From an uncultured Bacteroidales bacterium (GTDB lineage: Bacteria > Bacteroidota > Bacteroidia > Bacteroidales > Paludibacteraceae): DNA of 64,000 bases. Positions 9,355 to 18,406 of this stretch are shown piece by piece. The position numbers were made by a program, and so were the translations under genes. The notes below the pieces were generated by a model. It had not been told where the DNA came from. It did no database searches and saw nothing but the letters and a program-made list of their open reading frames with translations. Location of the stretch: assembly GCA_946626605.1 (NCBI GenBank), contig CAMOUL010000006.1:42032-106031 (forward strand), given 5' to 3'. Numbering within the stretch: position 1 is the first letter of the stretch; every line of letters begins with the position of its first letter.

Positions 9355-11085
9355 ATGCAATACGAATTACAAAAACTCGAGCGTATGTCGCTCGAAGATG
9401 TACGCGCGATCGCTGTTAGCATGGGCCTCAATCCCCGTCGGAGTCAGTCGATTCGCGAGATTAGTTATGCCATCTTGGATGCCCAGGCGGATAACCGTGC
9501 CGCTGCAGTGCAGGCCAAAGAAGAAGCACGTGCAGCTGCCGGACTGCCTGCAAAGCGGGAACGCACGCGCGGTGTAAAACGGGAGGCAACGAAAGTGAAG
9601 GTGGCGGAGAAACCTATCTTAGCTACCGTCGGATCGGAGAAAGAGCAGATGAACGAGATGCAGGAGCATATCGAGGCGAATAACCATAAGCCGAATAAGA
9701 CGGTGAAGGCGGTCAAACCGCTTGAAACGGCTCCGCTCCCTGAAGAAAAACCGGCCGCACAGGAGGCAAAAGTAGAACCTAAAGAGCCGGAGGCACCGAA
9801 GACAAAGAAACGTGGAAGGCCGAAGAAAGAGGCAAAAGTGGAGAATCCTGAGTCGAAACCGGAGAGAATAGCTCCTGCTAAAGCAGAAGAACCGACAATA
9901 GTCCCGCCTGCTGAGCCACAAGAACCCGAAGAGAGCGCTTCGGATTTCACGATGCCGAATCTGGGCGAGAACGTCATCGCTATGGGTACGCTTGAGTGCG
10001 CGCCCGACGGATACGGTTTCCTGCGTTCTGCCGATTATAACTATCTCTCCAGTCCGGATGATATCTACGTCAGCAAAGAGCAGGTGCGTCAATATGGCCT
10101 CAAACCCGGTGACACCGTGGAATGCTCCATTCGCGTCAATCCCCAACCGGATAAGTTCTTTCCTATGGAGAAAGTGATCCGTATCAACGGTTTGGATCCG
10201 GAGTTAGCGAAGAAACGTATCGCGTTTGAAAACCTCATCCCGCTCTTCCCGGACCAGAAATTCAAACTTTGCACCGGTCATAACGACTCGCTCAGCGTGC
10301 GTATGATCGATCTCTTCTCCCCGATCGGCAAGGGTCAACGAGGACTGATTGTAGCCCAACCGAAAACCGGTAAGACGGTGCTGCTCAAGGAGTTAGCGAA
10401 CGCCATCCTGAAGAACAACCCCGAGGTATATATGATCATCCTGCTGATTGACGAACGTCCGGAGGAGGTAACCGATATGAGTCGCAGCGTCAATGCAGAA
10501 GTCATTGCTTCTACTTTCGATGAACCCGCCGAGAACCATGTCAAAGTAGCCAATATCGTGCATGAGAAAGCGAAACGACTCGTGGAGAGCGGACATGATG
10601 TAGTGATTCTACTCGACTCCATTACCCGTCTGGCGCGTGCGTACAACACCGTCGCTCCGTCCAGCGGTAAAGTGCTGTCCGGTGGTGTCGAAGCACAAGC
10701 GCTGCATAAACCCAAGCGTTTCTTTGGTGCCGCACGTAATATCGAAAACGGCGGTAGCCTTACCATCATTGCTACGGCGCTCACCGAGACCGGTTCGAAG
10801 ATGGATGATCTGATCTTCGAGGAGTTCAAAGGCACCGGTAACATGGAGTTGCAACTCGATCGCAAACTGGCGAACAAACGTATCTTCCCGGCTGTCGATA
10901 TCCCTGCTTCCAGCACACGGCGTGATGACCTGCTGCTGCCGGCCGATGTACTGAGCCGTATGTGGCAAATCCGTAAGATGCTCTCCGATATGAACGGACA
11001 GGAAGCGATGGAGAAACTCAAATCGTATATGGAGCGCACCGAAGATAACGATGAGTTCCTGCTTGCCGTCAACGGTGCAAGGTGA
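9355..11085 (+). CDS. rho: transcription termination factor Rho
   Basis: RNA-dependent ATPase helicase that terminates transcription. ATG 9355 ([18 protein letters not shown]) is chosen over the 9259 start because the family N-terminal domain begins there and the promoter lies between them. The order is: N-terminal helical domain, a long Lys/Pro/Glu/Ala-rich linker (about residues 60-200, with KKRGRPKKE), the cold-shock RNA-binding domain ([22 protein letters not shown]), Walker [15 protein letters not shown], Walker [17 protein letters not shown], the Q loop and the C-terminal ring contacts. About 576 residues; the extended charged linker is usual in Bacteroidota. Confidence 0.95.
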   Translation: MQYELQKLERMSLEDVRAIAVSMGLNPRRSQSIREISYAILDAQADNRAAAVQAKEEARAAAGLPAKRERTRGVKREATKVKVAEKPILATVGSEKEQMNEMQEHIEANNHKPNKTVKAVKPLETAPLPEEKPAAQEAKVEPKEPEAPKTKKRGRPKKEAKVENPESKPERIAPAKAEEPTIVPPAEPQEPEESASDFTMPNLGENVIAMGTLECAPDGYGFLRSADYNYLSSPDDIYVSKEQVRQYGLKPGDTVECSIRVNPQPDKFFPMEKVIRINGLDPELAKKRIAFENLIPLFPDQKFKLCTGHNDSLSVRMIDLFSPIGKGQRGLIVAQPKTGKTVLLKELANAILKNNPEVYMIILLIDERPEEVTDMSRSVNAEVIASTFDEPAENHVKVANIVHEKAKRLVESGHDVVILLDSITRLARAYNTVAPSSGKVLSGGVEAQALHKPKRFFGAARNIENGGSLTIIATALTETGSKMDDLIFEEFKGTGNMELQLDRKLANKRIFPAVDIPASSTRRDDLLLPADVLSRMWQIRKMLSDMNGQEAMEKLKSYMERTEDNDEFLLAVNGAR

Positions 11086-11088
11086 AAA

Positions 11089-11169
11089 GTGAAAGATTCA
11101 CTGGATGAAGATTTAAAAGAAATCATCGCAATTTTGGTTTCTATTGTAAAAAAGCTCAAAGAGAAATGA
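11089..11169 (+). pseudogene. 26-codon ORF, possible C-terminal remnant of a four-helix-bundle (S23-type) gene
   Basis: A GTG-started frame between rho and aroQ encodes an amphipathic peptide ending AILVSIVKKLKEK, with its stop overlapping the aroQ ATG. It resembles the C-terminus of the four-helix-bundle protein at 20701-21054 (RVLTSSVKTLKEQK). Both sit beside the same kind of short tandem repeat. It may be a decayed copy, or a small coupling peptide; the similarity is short. Confidence 0.35.
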
Positions 11170-11681
11170 ACCTTTCAACTTTCAATTTTCAATTTTCAAT
11201 TTTAATACTCAACGGCCCGAATCTGAACCGTCTTGGTGTGCGTAAACCCGAAATATACGGTAATCGCACGATGGCACAGATTTTGTTAGACATCCAGCAA
11301 CGCTGGCCGGATATCCATTTCATCTATCGTCAGTCGAACCACGAAGGCGATCTCATTGATTGGATTCAAGAAGTGAATGACAAATCACCAATGACCAAAA
11401 ACGGAGTTAATCGCGCCCTTGCGGCAGAGAATGACCAATGCCACGGCATCGTGCTGAACGCCGGAGGCTATACGCATACCAGCGTGGCGTTGCGCGATGC
11501 CGTCGAGGATAGCGAAATACCTGTGATAGAAGTACATATCAGCGATATCGCGAAGCGAGAACCATTCCGTCACACGAGTCTCCTGACAGACGTATGTGCG
11601 CATTCCATCATAGGTCATGGCGTAGAAGGATACGCAGAAGCCGTACAATGGTTGCTTACTCAAAATAATACACAAGGATGA
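11166..11681 (+). CDS. aroQ: 3-dehydroquinate dehydratase, type II
   Basis: Third enzyme of the shikimate pathway, a dodecameric trans-dehydratase. Family motifs are clear: LNGPNLNRLG (about 15-24), IYG (catalytic Tyr 31), SNHEGDLIDWI, NAGGYTHTSVALRDA (catalytic His 104) and IPVIEVHISDI. Two parts are abnormal. The first 10 residues (MNLSTFNFQF) are read from repeated TTTCAAT units where the family starts with a beta strand. Residues about 71-90 (NDKSPMTKNGVNRALAAEND) form an extra loop encoded partly by ACCAATG-type repeats. The active-site residues are intact, so the enzyme is probably functional. The stop overlaps the next gene start (ATGA). Confidence 0.92.
   Translation: MNLSTFNFQFSILILNGPNLNRLGVRKPEIYGNRTMAQILLDIQQRWPDIHFIYRQSNHEGDLIDWIQEVNDKSPMTKNGVNRALAAENDQCHGIVLNAGGYTHTSVALRDAVEDSEIPVIEVHISDIAKREPFRHTSLLTDVCAHSIIGHGVEGYAEAVQWLLTQNNTQG
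11169..11206 (+). repeat. short tandem repeat at the aroQ start (TTTCAAT type)
   Basis: CTTTCAA/TTTTCAA units repeat about five times directly after the start codon and encode the N-terminal peptide of AroQ. Confidence 0.75.
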
Positions 11682-14245
11682 AAAAGATTGTTTACACACT
11701 CCTGTTCCTGGCCTGCACCATCAGCACCTTCGCGGCGCAACTGACCGGAAAAGTGATTGATGCCGGTTCGAAACAGCCGATCGACTTTGCGAACGTCAGT
11801 ATCATGCAAGGTGATAACCTCATCACTGGTACGATTACCGATGAAAAGGGCAATTTTAGCATCGAGGTAGCCGACGGACAATATACGCTCGTCGTCTCGT
11901 TCATGGGATATAGTGAGCAACGAAAAGACATCACCGTCGCCGGCAAACCTCTGGCTGTCGGACGAATTTCCCTCAAGGAGGATACGCAAGTGCTGCGAGA
12001 TGTAGAAGTGGTAGCACAAGGTAGTTCCATGCGGTTTGAACTCGATAAGAAAGTATTTACCGTGGACCAGAATATCGCTTCTGCCGGCGCTTCGGTTACC
12101 GATGTGCTGGAGAATATCCCGTCTGTCGATGTGGATCAGGAGGGAAATATCTCGCTCCGTAATTCCGAAGATGTAGAGATTTGGATCAACGGCAAACCGG
12201 CCGGACTGAACTCCGAAAACCGCGGACAGGTGCTCCAGCAGATGCCGGCAGGAACGATTGAAAAAATCGAACTCATCACGAATCCATCGGCAAAATTTAG
12301 CCCCGAGGGTTCCGCCGGTATCATCAATCTCGTCATGAAGAAAGATCGTGCGGCCGGATTCTACGGATCCATCCAAGCCGGTATCGATTATGCTTTGGCT
12401 AAACCCTGGACAACGCCTCCTGGAGCCAATGCAGGTCTGAACATCAATTTCAATGCCGGACCCGTGGATGGCTATTTCAACGTCGGTTATCGATATCATT
12501 CCAGCAACGGAGGTAGCACTACCGATCGCTATAACTTGAATGGAACAGGTAGTGAGAAGTTAGACTCCAGCCTGATTGCCAGCCACTTGACCCAGGAAGG
12601 TCTGCAGACCCACGGTGGTGGCGGTATGTTCGCGCGTGCCGGTTTGAACTTTCGTCTGGCCGAAGGCCATACCCTCGGAGTATCCGGATTCGGTATGATC
12701 AGTACGCGGGATAAAGGACTGGGCATGGCGAACTCGAATCATCGTACTTACCTGCTTACCGATCCGCTCGGTAACGTGATGCGCGATTTCACGCGTGATC
12801 AAAAAGGTGTAGGCTCCCACCCCGGTGGAAACGCGACACTCGATTATACCTTCGAACTGGATAACCATAAACTCAATGTCAGCGGTACCTATAATAACTT
12901 CGGTTTTAATATGGATACCTACTACGAGCAGCAGGATCTGGACCTGATCACCCAAGATACCATCTTCAGTTATCAGGACCAAGCGAGCTGGAGCAAGGAG
13001 CAAGGTATTGATATCAAAGCGGATTACGAGTGGAAACCGACGCAGCAGAGTCGTCTCGAAGCCGGATATAACTACACGCGCAGTTGGAGCAAGAGTTTCG
13101 CGGACGCCCATAATAGAGATGCGGACGGCACCGTGCTCGAAGAACTCTATCCCTATTATGCCGATTTCAACGGCCGTACCCAGAACCATGCGCTCTATAT
13201 CACCTACGGTAACCGTTTCTTCAATAAACTGTCTATTCAGGTCGGTCTACGCGGGGAGTATTACATGCGTCATCTCGAGTCGTTCTATAAGGATGAAACG
13301 GGTGCAATCGTAGACTCGTATGCCGGCATGGAGCATAAGAAAGACACCGCCTATTTCCAGATTTATCCTTCGGCTTATATCGGTTATGATTTCGGAAACG
13401 GACATGAGTTGCAACTAAACTACACGCGTCGCGTACGTCGTCCGTGGGGGCACCAAATCAATCCCCGTATGGACCTATCGGATTCGACCAACATCAGTTA
13501 TGGTAATGTGGACCTGCTCCCGGCTTATTCCAACAACCTCGAGTTGAACTACCTTAAGACATGGGAGCGTCATACCCTCTCGGCCGGTGTGTTCTGGAAA
13601 TATAACGAGGGTGCTATCCAGAATGTCAAGTACATGGATGGCAACGTGATGAAGAATACTTACCTCAATATCACGACTCGTCAGGAGTTAGGTATCGAGA
13701 TCGTAGCGAAAAACCGTCTCTTCGGTGAACTGCTGCAACTCACCACCAGTGCCAATTTCTATTGGAATAACATCGCGGCTGTGCATGATACCATCATTCA
13801 TCAAGGCGATGTAATCCCCGTTAACTTAGATAAGCAAAATATCTTCGCCGGCTCGGTACGCCTCACTGCACAGTTTATGTTCACTAAGGATTTCAGTGGA
13901 CAGATCCGTGCGAACTATCGATCGCCGCGTGTCGTAGCGCAAGGAACCACCAGTCATAGCTATTCCATTGACTTAGGCTTGCGTTACACCCTGCTCAACA
14001 AACAGTTGGCGCTCGCGTTGAACGTACGTGACCTGTTGGACAGCCGTGCGCGCCGGAACACCACCTGGGGGGACGGATTCTGGCAGTTCAGTGAGAACCG
14101 TTGGCATAGCCGTTCCATCAGCTTTACCATCACCTATAACTTCGGTAACCAGCAGCCGCGTCGTCGTCAGGGCAAGAACGATGGAGACATGAGCAGTGGC
14201 AGCGATGACTTCGATGACAGCGGAAACAGCAACATGGATTATTAA
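11678..14245 (+). CDS. TonB-dependent receptor-type outer-membrane beta-barrel protein
   Basis: 855 residues. A signal peptide (MKKIVYTLLFLACTISTFAA) is followed by a carboxypeptidase-regulatory-like beta-sandwich (LTGKVIDAGSKQPIDFANVS), a plug-like segment (VTDVLENIPSVDVDQEGNIS, then WINGKPAG and INLVMKK) and a 22-strand-type barrel ending in aromatic strands. This is the OMP_b-brl_3 family of Bacteroidota receptors. The ligand is unknown and no SusD partner is adjacent. It overlaps aroQ by 4 bp and porT by 1 bp, forming a continuous plus-strand operon with the following envelope genes. The Ser/Asp/Asn-rich tail is low complexity. Confidence 0.88.
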   Translation: MKKIVYTLLFLACTISTFAAQLTGKVIDAGSKQPIDFANVSIMQGDNLITGTITDEKGNFSIEVADGQYTLVVSFMGYSEQRKDITVAGKPLAVGRISLKEDTQVLRDVEVVAQGSSMRFELDKKVFTVDQNIASAGASVTDVLENIPSVDVDQEGNISLRNSEDVEIWINGKPAGLNSENRGQVLQQMPAGTIEKIELITNPSAKFSPEGSAGIINLVMKKDRAAGFYGSIQAGIDYALAKPWTTPPGANAGLNINFNAGPVDGYFNVGYRYHSSNGGSTTDRYNLNGTGSEKLDSSLIASHLTQEGLQTHGGGGMFARAGLNFRLAEGHTLGVSGFGMISTRDKGLGMANSNHRTYLLTDPLGNVMRDFTRDQKGVGSHPGGNATLDYTFELDNHKLNVSGTYNNFGFNMDTYYEQQDLDLITQDTIFSYQDQASWSKEQGIDIKADYEWKPTQQSRLEAGYNYTRSWSKSFADAHNRDADGTVLEELYPYYADFNGRTQNHALYITYGNRFFNKLSIQVGLRGEYYMRHLESFYKDETGAIVDSYAGMEHKKDTAYFQIYPSAYIGYDFGNGHELQLNYTRRVRRPWGHQINPRMDLSDSTNISYGNVDLLPAYSNNLELNYLKTWERHTLSAGVFWKYNEGAIQNVKYMDGNVMKNTYLNITTRQELGIEIVAKNRLFGELLQLTTSANFYWNNIAAVHDTIIHQGDVIPVNLDKQNIFAGSVRLTAQFMFTKDFSGQIRANYRSPRVVAQGTTSHSYSIDLGLRYTLLNKQLALALNVRDLLDSRARRNTTWGDGFWQFSENRWHSRSISFTITYNFGNQQPRRRQGKNDGDMSSGSDDFDDSGNSNMDY

Positions 14246-14985
14246 TGCATAATAAACGATTCATATTAATCTTTGCGCTTTGTTCGTTACTCTTTGCTCC
14301 GATCTCGGCGCAACGTGCGATGAACCGCCCCTATGTGGATGATAAACTCTTCCATTTCGGTTTCCAACTGGGTGTGAACTTCTCTACCTTCCATGTGGCG
14401 GATAGTGAACTCGAACTCGCGCCCGATCCCTTGCATCCGGATCAAAAGGAGGTTTTCCATGCGCGCGTCAGTTCGCTCTTGCCCGGTTTTCATGTCGGTT
14501 TCATCAGCGATCTGAGGCTTTGTAAGTTCCTCAACCTGCGTTTCTGCCCCGGAATGATGTTCACCAGCCGAACCATCTCCTATAAAACCGAATCCGGCCG
14601 ACCGGTACCTGATAAAGGCGCACATATCGATGTGTTGGCTATGCCCGTTTATCTTCCCTTGTATCTGAAATGGAGTGCAGAGCGGGAAGGCAACTATCGT
14701 CCTTATGTCATCGCCGGAGGAGGAGCCAGTTTTAATGTCAGTCGCGACCGGGAGAAACCGATTCTGCTCAACCTCATGGATTATTTCTGTGAAGTAGGAT
14801 TTGGTGTGGACCTGTATTTCCGCTGGTTTAAGTTCTGTCCGGAGATTACCTATCGCATCGGGTTTGCTAACCAATTGGCACCCGCGCAGGGACGAATGGA
14901 ACTGCCGCCTTACGAGACCTTCTATACCGATGCTATCTCGCGTCTGACGAGCCATAGCGTCTGTCTGACTTTTAACTTTGAGTAA
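14245..14985 (+). CDS. porT: PorT-like outer-membrane beta-barrel protein (type IX secretion)
   Basis: 246 residues with a signal peptide (FILIFALCSLLFAPISAQ) and the PorT pattern just after it: MNRPYVDDKLFHFGFQLGVNFS. The rest alternates barrel strands and ends in an aromatic strand (SVCLTFNFE). PorT is an outer-membrane protein required for the type IX secretion system, so the organism probably secretes proteins by that route. Another eight-stranded porin-like protein is possible, but the early motif and length favour PorT. It starts within the stop codon of the preceding gene and ends one base into the next start. Confidence 0.78.
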   Translation: MHNKRFILIFALCSLLFAPISAQRAMNRPYVDDKLFHFGFQLGVNFSTFHVADSELELAPDPLHPDQKEVFHARVSSLLPGFHVGFISDLRLCKFLNLRFCPGMMFTSRTISYKTESGRPVPDKGAHIDVLAMPVYLPLYLKWSAEREGNYRPYVIAGGGASFNVSRDREKPILLNLMDYFCEVGFGVDLYFRWFKFCPEITYRIGFANQLAPAQGRMELPPYETFYTDAISRLTSHSVCLTFNFE

Positions 14986-16442
14986 TGAAAGTGAAAGGGG
15001 TTCGGTACATAGTATACGTGGTTCTCTTGTTCCTTCTGGTGGCTTGCAAAGAATATCACCCAAGTGACGATCCATCGCTGCGTCTGTCTTTCTCTACCGA
15101 TACCCTTTCCTTCGATACCGTCATCACCGAGCAAGGTAGTGCGACGCTGCAACTCAAGGTTTATAATCGCAATGCCTCTGCCCTGGTCATCGAGCGTATC
15201 TGGCTGGAAGACGGCGAAGCGTTTGCTATTAACATCGATGGCGAAGCGGATATCGCGCGCATGACCAATATGACCATCTACGGCGGAGACAGCCTCTTTG
15301 TCTTTGTGCGCGTGACAAATTTCGGTCCCATGAGTGAAGATACACCCGTTCGATTCGAGGATATTCTCCATTTTCATCTGGCTTCCGGAGTTACCCAGGA
15401 TGTGCTTCTCGAGGCCTATGGCCAGAATGTCACTCGCATCGGTAAATCCGGATGCGGACGAACCGAGATACCCGGAGATCTCACGCTAACGGCCGCCAAA
15501 CCCTATCTCCTCTTCGATACCATCATTGTAGGGGGAAAACTGACCATCGAACCCGGCGCCACCCTCTTCATGCATCGCGGAGCATGTATCTTCGCCTTGT
15601 CCGATGTAGATGCCCTCGGTACACTCGATGCACCCATCATCATCCGCGGCGATCGACTCGATCATCTCTTTGACTCCGTGCCCTATCTATATGCCGGCGG
15701 TGCGTGGGATGGTATCTATCTCCAGTCCGAGAATCCTTGCGCGTACCGCTTCTCCTATGTCGATATTTTATCCGGTAAAATCGGCTTGTATTGCCTAAGC
15801 ACCTGTATTGCTCCGCTGCCTACCCTCCGCATGGACGGATGCCGCATTCATAACCATGCCCTTTATGGCCTGGTGCTCTCTAATATCGATGCCCTTATCA
15901 CCAATACCGAAATCAGTAATTGCGCTTCCTATTGCGTCTATTGCTCCGGAGGAACGCACTCGTTCGTTCATTCCACCATCGCTTCTTATTTCGGATTCAC
16001 CAATATCCGTATCCAGTCCGTGGCGAAAGAAGACGCAGCAGCCGTCTACATCGATAATCTGAGCAAAACCGAACCCTTTACCACCACCTCTTTCATCAAT
16101 TCGATCATCACCGGCTATCTGCCGAACCAATTGGTGGTAGCTACGCCGTTCGATCAATATTACCCCGGTTCATTTATTGGGAATTATCTCAAGACCGATT
16201 CGCTCGTTATCCCGCATGCGGCAGCGAATGTATACTATCATTCTACGGACACCGCGAAGGTATTCGTCAATGATTTCTATAAGTATAAGGAATATATCTA
16301 TTATGACTTCCATCTCGATAGCATCAGTCCGGCTATCGGCATCGGCGATAGCATCGCGGCGCTGCCCTATCCTATGGATCGAGATGGTTTCTCTCGAGCA
16401 GATCTTATCCCAGATGCAGGCTGCTATCAACATCAGCCTTGA
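14985..16442 (+). CDS. lipoprotein with right-handed beta-helix-like repeats
   Basis: 485 residues. A lipoprotein signal (VLLFLLVACKEY, lipobox cysteine about residue 21) is followed by an immunoglobulin-like region (LQLKVYNRNASALVIERIWL). Then comes a long stretch of short beta rungs (GKLTIEPGATLFMHRGACIFA, GAWDGIYLQS, TNTEISNCASYCVYC) typical of a parallel beta-helix. The family occurs next to porT in many Bacteroidota, but its function is unknown; it is probably anchored in the outer membrane. The 3' end overlaps convergent ribF by 38 bp. Confidence 0.75.
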   Translation: MKVKGVRYIVYVVLLFLLVACKEYHPSDDPSLRLSFSTDTLSFDTVITEQGSATLQLKVYNRNASALVIERIWLEDGEAFAINIDGEADIARMTNMTIYGGDSLFVFVRVTNFGPMSEDTPVRFEDILHFHLASGVTQDVLLEAYGQNVTRIGKSGCGRTEIPGDLTLTAAKPYLLFDTIIVGGKLTIEPGATLFMHRGACIFALSDVDALGTLDAPIIIRGDRLDHLFDSVPYLYAGGAWDGIYLQSENPCAYRFSYVDILSGKIGLYCLSTCIAPLPTLRMDGCRIHNHALYGLVLSNIDALITNTEISNCASYCVYCSGGTHSFVHSTIASYFGFTNIRIQSVAKEDAAAVYIDNLSKTEPFTTTSFINSIITGYLPNQLVVATPFDQYYPGSFIGNYLKTDSLVIPHAAANVYYHSTDTAKVFVNDFYKYKEYIYYDFHLDSISPAIGIGDSIAALPYPMDRDGFSRADLIPDAGCYQHQP

Positions 16443-17301
16443 TCTGCTGTTGCAGTTCGTCTAAAGAATGAAACTGCCGCTCATTGCGAATAAACTGCAT
16501 AAACTGTATAGTCAGATTCTGACCATACAAATTACCTTTATAGCCTAAGAGATGCACCTCTATGACGCCCTGCGAATCGATATTGCACATTCCTCTAACC
16601 CCTAATCCGCTAACTCGCTCATTCGCTAACTCGTTCACTCCTTCATCCTTTAACCTTTCACCTTTCACCTTTACTTCGTACACTCCTGCCATCGGGATGA
16701 TCTTATTGGGTTCCTTCGGCTGTATATTCGCCGTCGGGAAGCCGATCGTGCGGCCTAATCCTTTGCCATGCACCACCTTGCCAAACAGCGCATAAGGCCG
16801 ACCTAATAACTCTTTCGCCCGTTCTACGTCACCTTTCTCCAAAGCCGTACGTATCTCGGTGGAACTCACATGCTGCGTGCCGTCTTGATATTCTTCCATC
16901 CTCAGCACCTCTATCCCTTGCTTCGATCCTACACGGCAATAGTCTTCCGGATTACGCAAACCGTCAGATCCGAACCGATGGTCATATCCCATCAGTAGCA
17001 CCTCCACCCCATATTCCTCCTTCAGACGTATCATAAACTGCTCCGCCGTCAAATCCCGTATCGTGCTGAAACGCAGCATCACTACCTCGCCATAAGCACT
17101 TAATAGCGCTTTGCGCTCTTCTTTCGTCGACAATAACTTCGGTATATAATCGCTCTGCAACACCGTCCTCGGATGTTCCTCAAACGTCACAATCAACGGC
17201 CTCAATCCCCGCGCAGCCGCTTCCTCATTCAATTGCTTGAACAAGTACCGGTGCCCCTTATGCACCCCGTCAAAAAATCCTATGGTAGCGATTTGTCCCA
17301 T
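16405..17301 (-). CDS. ribF: bifunctional riboflavin kinase/FAD synthetase
   Basis: Makes FMN from riboflavin and FAD from FMN. The N-terminal FAD synthetase carries the nucleotidyltransferase motif IGFFDGVHKGHRYLF, MGYDHRFG and the SSTEIR signature. The C-terminal flavokinase has GKGLGRTIGFPTANI and the NIDSQGVIEVHLLGY region. Inside the flavokinase domain, after AGVYEVKV, a stretch of about 25 residues (KGERLKDEGVNELANERVSG) is encoded by tandem repeats (CTAACTCGCTCATT, ACCTTTC units) and is absent from the usual family pattern. It falls between beta strands, so activity may survive. Confidence 0.92.
   Translation of the reverse strand: MGQIATIGFFDGVHKGHRYLFKQLNEEAAARGLRPLIVTFEEHPRTVLQSDYIPKLLSTKEERKALLSAYGEVVMLRFSTIRDLTAEQFMIRLKEEYGVEVLLMGYDHRFGSDGLRNPEDYCRVGSKQGIEVLRMEEYQDGTQHVSSTEIRTALEKGDVERAKELLGRPYALFGKVVHGKGLGRTIGFPTANIQPKEPNKIIPMAGVYEVKVKGERLKDEGVNELANERVSGLGVRGMCNIDSQGVIEVHLLGYKGNLYGQNLTIQFMQFIRNERQFHSLDELQQQIKADVDSSLHLG
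16595..16674 (-). repeat. compound short tandem repeat inside ribF
   Basis: Two repeat types abut: CTAACTCGCTCATTCG-like units, then ACCTTTC units. Read on the minus strand in frame they encode the extra KGERLKDEGVNELANERV segment of RibF. Confidence 0.75.
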
Positions 17302-17365
17302 TCTTCGTTAATCGGTGTATAATGTTTATTGTACTTACGTACGTTTATAAGTATATGGTGTAAAA

Positions 17366-17651
17366 GGAATCGACACCTCCAGTGTTTTCTTCGGTTTCGC
17401 AGAAACCGGGTTTTTGACTTCGAAATAGCTGGCTGGTTATAGCGGAATTATTAGCAACTATCGTTGCTGCGGATTTGGATAGTAAGGCGCGCTGCAAGCT
17501 CGCTTGTGAGCGCGGATTAGTAGACAAGTACGCTCAAGGCCGCGTAGGCCTAAATTCCGATAGAACCAAGAGCTATGTAGAAGATGTTTTTTAGAGGGCG
17601 TAGCCCGAGTTTTCGATTACCTGATTAAACAGCCGTCGATTCCGGTTTTTT
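17366..17651 (+). ncRNA. structured RNA candidate, copy A
   Basis: No gene fits here. A closing helix pairs GGAATCGAC (17366-17374) with GTCGATTCC (17635-17643), followed by a T-run like an intrinsic terminator. Internal hairpins are GGTTTC-gca-GAAACC (17393-17407), AGCAAC-tatc-GTTGCT (17453-17468), AGGCC/GGCCT (17537-17551) and GGGC-gta-GCCC. Copy B is nearly identical, and its loop change gta to aaa leaves the stem intact. Homology with B starts about 45 bp upstream of the closing helix (TTTATTGTAC, ACGTACGTTTATA), which could include the promoter. The plus orientation is inferred from the T-run. Confidence 0.65.
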
Positions 17652-17659
17652 CTAATTAA

Positions 17660-18022
17660 CTATTCTTCGTAATACCCTTTCTCAATGCCGTACTGCAACT
17701 CCGCATCCTGTATCAACTGTACCTGCACCGACGTGATTGACCTGCCTTCTTCGCGCACCGCCTTCAGGATATAATCCAACTGCTCCGTCTCATCTACATC
17801 GCCGTCCAGATACTCCATCTCTCCCGTCTTCGGATCTTCACGCAGTAAGCCTTTCTCCTCCAGGTAGTCGTCCATCAAATCCAGCACAAACAGCACATCA
17901 TCCGCGGACAACATCTCACCATTTTCACCATTCTCATCATTAATCATTTTCATGATGTACTCCACCATCTCTCTTTCTTCCGGCTCCATCAGCGCCATCT
18001 CTATACTCTCATTCATATCCAT
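17660..18022 (-). CDS. small acidic hypothetical protein
   Basis: 120 residues, very rich in Asp/Glu and predicted helical (PEEREMVEYIMKMIND, DDVLFVLDLMDDYLEEKG). The central NDENGENGEM stretch is encoded by CACCATT-type repeats and is probably not part of the ancestral protein. No enzyme motif is visible. It lies between structured RNA copies A and B and upstream of nothing obvious, so its role is unknown. The length, codon pattern and clear start (MDMNESIEMAL) make it a likely real gene. Confidence 0.65.
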   Translation of the reverse strand: MDMNESIEMALMEPEEREMVEYIMKMINDENGENGEMLSADDVLFVLDLMDDYLEEKGLLREDPKTGEMEYLDGDVDETEQLDYILKAVREEGRSITSVQVQLIQDAELQYGIEKGYYEE

Positions 18023-18094
18023 AATCGTTAATTCTTTAACTATATAAAGTTTATTGTACTATCGTACGTTTATAGAGTTTATAAGGTGTAAAAA

Positions 18095-18392
18095 GGAATC
18101 GACACCTCCAGTGTTTTCTTAGGTTTCGCAGAAACCGGGTTTTTGACTTCGAAATAGATGGCAGGTTATAGCGGAATTATTAGCAACTATCGTTGCTGCG
18201 GATTTGGATAGTAAGGCGCGCTGCAAGCTCGCTTGTGAGCGCGGATTAGTAGACAAGTACGCTCAAGGCCGCGTAGGCCTAAATTCCGATAGAACCAAGA
18301 GCTATGTAGAAGATGTTTTTTAGAGGGCAAAGCCCGAGTTTTCGATTACCTAATTAAACAACCGTCGATTCCTGTGTTTTTATTGTTTTTTT
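18095..18392 (+). ncRNA. structured RNA candidate, copy B
   Basis: Near-identical second copy of the element at 17366-17651. The closing helix pairs GGAATCGAC (18095-18103) with GTCGATTCC (18364-18372); an extra A-T pair extends it to 10 bp. It is followed by TGTGTTTTTATTGTTTTTTT, the same tail as copy C. Differences from copy A fall mostly in loops or flanks. Confidence 0.65.
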
Positions 18393-18406
18393 CTTTTTAA
18401 TATCTT

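Noticed and set aside
10335-11159. 274-codon minus ORF antisense to rho
   Set aside because: Serine-rich shadow of the conserved Rho frame.
11660-12499. 279-codon minus ORF
   Set aside because: It is antisense to the TonB-type receptor and has no supporting motif.
17366-18392. Copies A and B as a MITE or insertion sequence
   Set aside because: The ends change in a paired way in copy C, there is no clear target duplication and no transposase in the window. MITE ends are usually conserved in sequence rather than pairing.
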